Source of the DNA: Streptomyces minutiscleroticus
GTDB taxonomy: Bacteria > Actinomycetota > Actinomycetes > Streptomycetales > Streptomycetaceae
NCBI RefSeq assembly: GCF_014650875.1
Contig: NZ_BMVU01000004.1
Location: 280,376 to 344,375 of the forward strand
Reading direction: 5' to 3'
DNA: 64,000 bases
Made by a program: the position numbers and the translations under genes. This document shows positions 63,970 through 64,000 of the stretch, piece after piece. Every line of letters begins with the position of its first letter. Within the stretch, counting starts at the first letter, position 1. The notes under the pieces are model-generated. The model searched no databases and was not told the origin of the DNA. It was given only the letters and a program-made list of their open reading frames with translations.

Positions 63970-64000
63970 GGGCGGCACCCCCTCGGGGGAGGTGCCGCCC
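63970..64000. terminator. Second hairpin at the window end
   Basis: GGGCGGCACC (63970-63979) pairs with GGTGCCGCCC (63991-64000), with inner CCCC/GGGG pairing. It probably belongs to the next, convergent gene outside the window. Confidence 0.75.

Overview
This window is core chromosome from a high-GC actinomycete, almost certainly a Streptomyces. The signs are very high GC at third codon positions, frequent GTG starts, many apparently leaderless genes, DasR, BldD, SoxR and CIRCE-type sites, and a gene order that matches what I recall of the S. coelicolor SCO4230-SCO4330 neighbourhood. I see no prophage, transposase, CRISPR array or rRNA. The only RNA gene is tRNA-Thr(TGT). No database search was run; family names come from recognising motifs and context.

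Layout. 1-8 kb: a DUF3027 protein cut by the window edge, an MFS exporter, a DUF2771 lipoprotein coupled to futalosine-pathway menaquinone genes mqnB-mqnD, a CSD protein, a HAD phosphatase and a HAAS-domain membrane protein. 8-16 kb: a helicase block with a 930-aa helicase-C/WYL-like protein, XPB and a HelD-type RNA polymerase remodeller. 16-20 kb: cutC with a DasR-like site, an HD hydrolase, an MDMPI-GNAT fusion and a coupled pair of small genes. 19.6-23.4 kb: MurR/RpiR regulator, murQ and a PTS EIIBC, for N-acetylmuramic acid recovery. 23.6-28.2 kb, all minus strand: groEL2 with two CIRCE elements, a cold-shock gene, a MoaD/CysO-like sulfur carrier ending in Gly-Gly-Cys, and thrC behind an S-box SAM riboswitch. 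28.4-32.1 kb: gpgS, otsA and convergent otsB (glucosylglycerate and trehalose). 32.8-37.5 kb: an orphan sugar-binding lipoprotein divergent from nagK-nagA across two DasR sites, then a PfkB kinase.

38-41 kb: a carbohydrate-binding membrane protein and the diguanylate cyclase cdgB, whose upstream region holds a BldD-like box and a perfect CRP-type palindrome. 41-46.8 kb: flavin reductase, arfB, terD, an unknown protein, a pentapeptide-repeat protein and a quinone oxidoreductase behind a SoxR box. 47-52.7 kb: DHA2 exporter, GNAT, APH(6)-like kinase, amino-acid-oxidase-type flavoprotein and an alpha/beta hydrolase. 52.8-55.7 kb: tRNA-Thr, msiK, a secreted unknown and a sugar nucleotidyltransferase. 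55.9-64 kb: DoxX protein, rlmB, cysS, ispF, ispD, carD and a lipoprotein.

Functional links: amino-sugar and cell-wall recycling recur (murQ/PTS, nagK/nagA, a DasR-controlled binding protein, MsiK as shared ATPase). Stress and redox control recurs (HrcA/CIRCE, SoxR, CarD, HelD, cold shock). The most unusual content is non-coding: six tandem repeat arrays (19, 23, 27, 40 and 110 bp units) and a dispersed GC-rich palindromic repeat, one copy of which sits in frame inside the helD gene.
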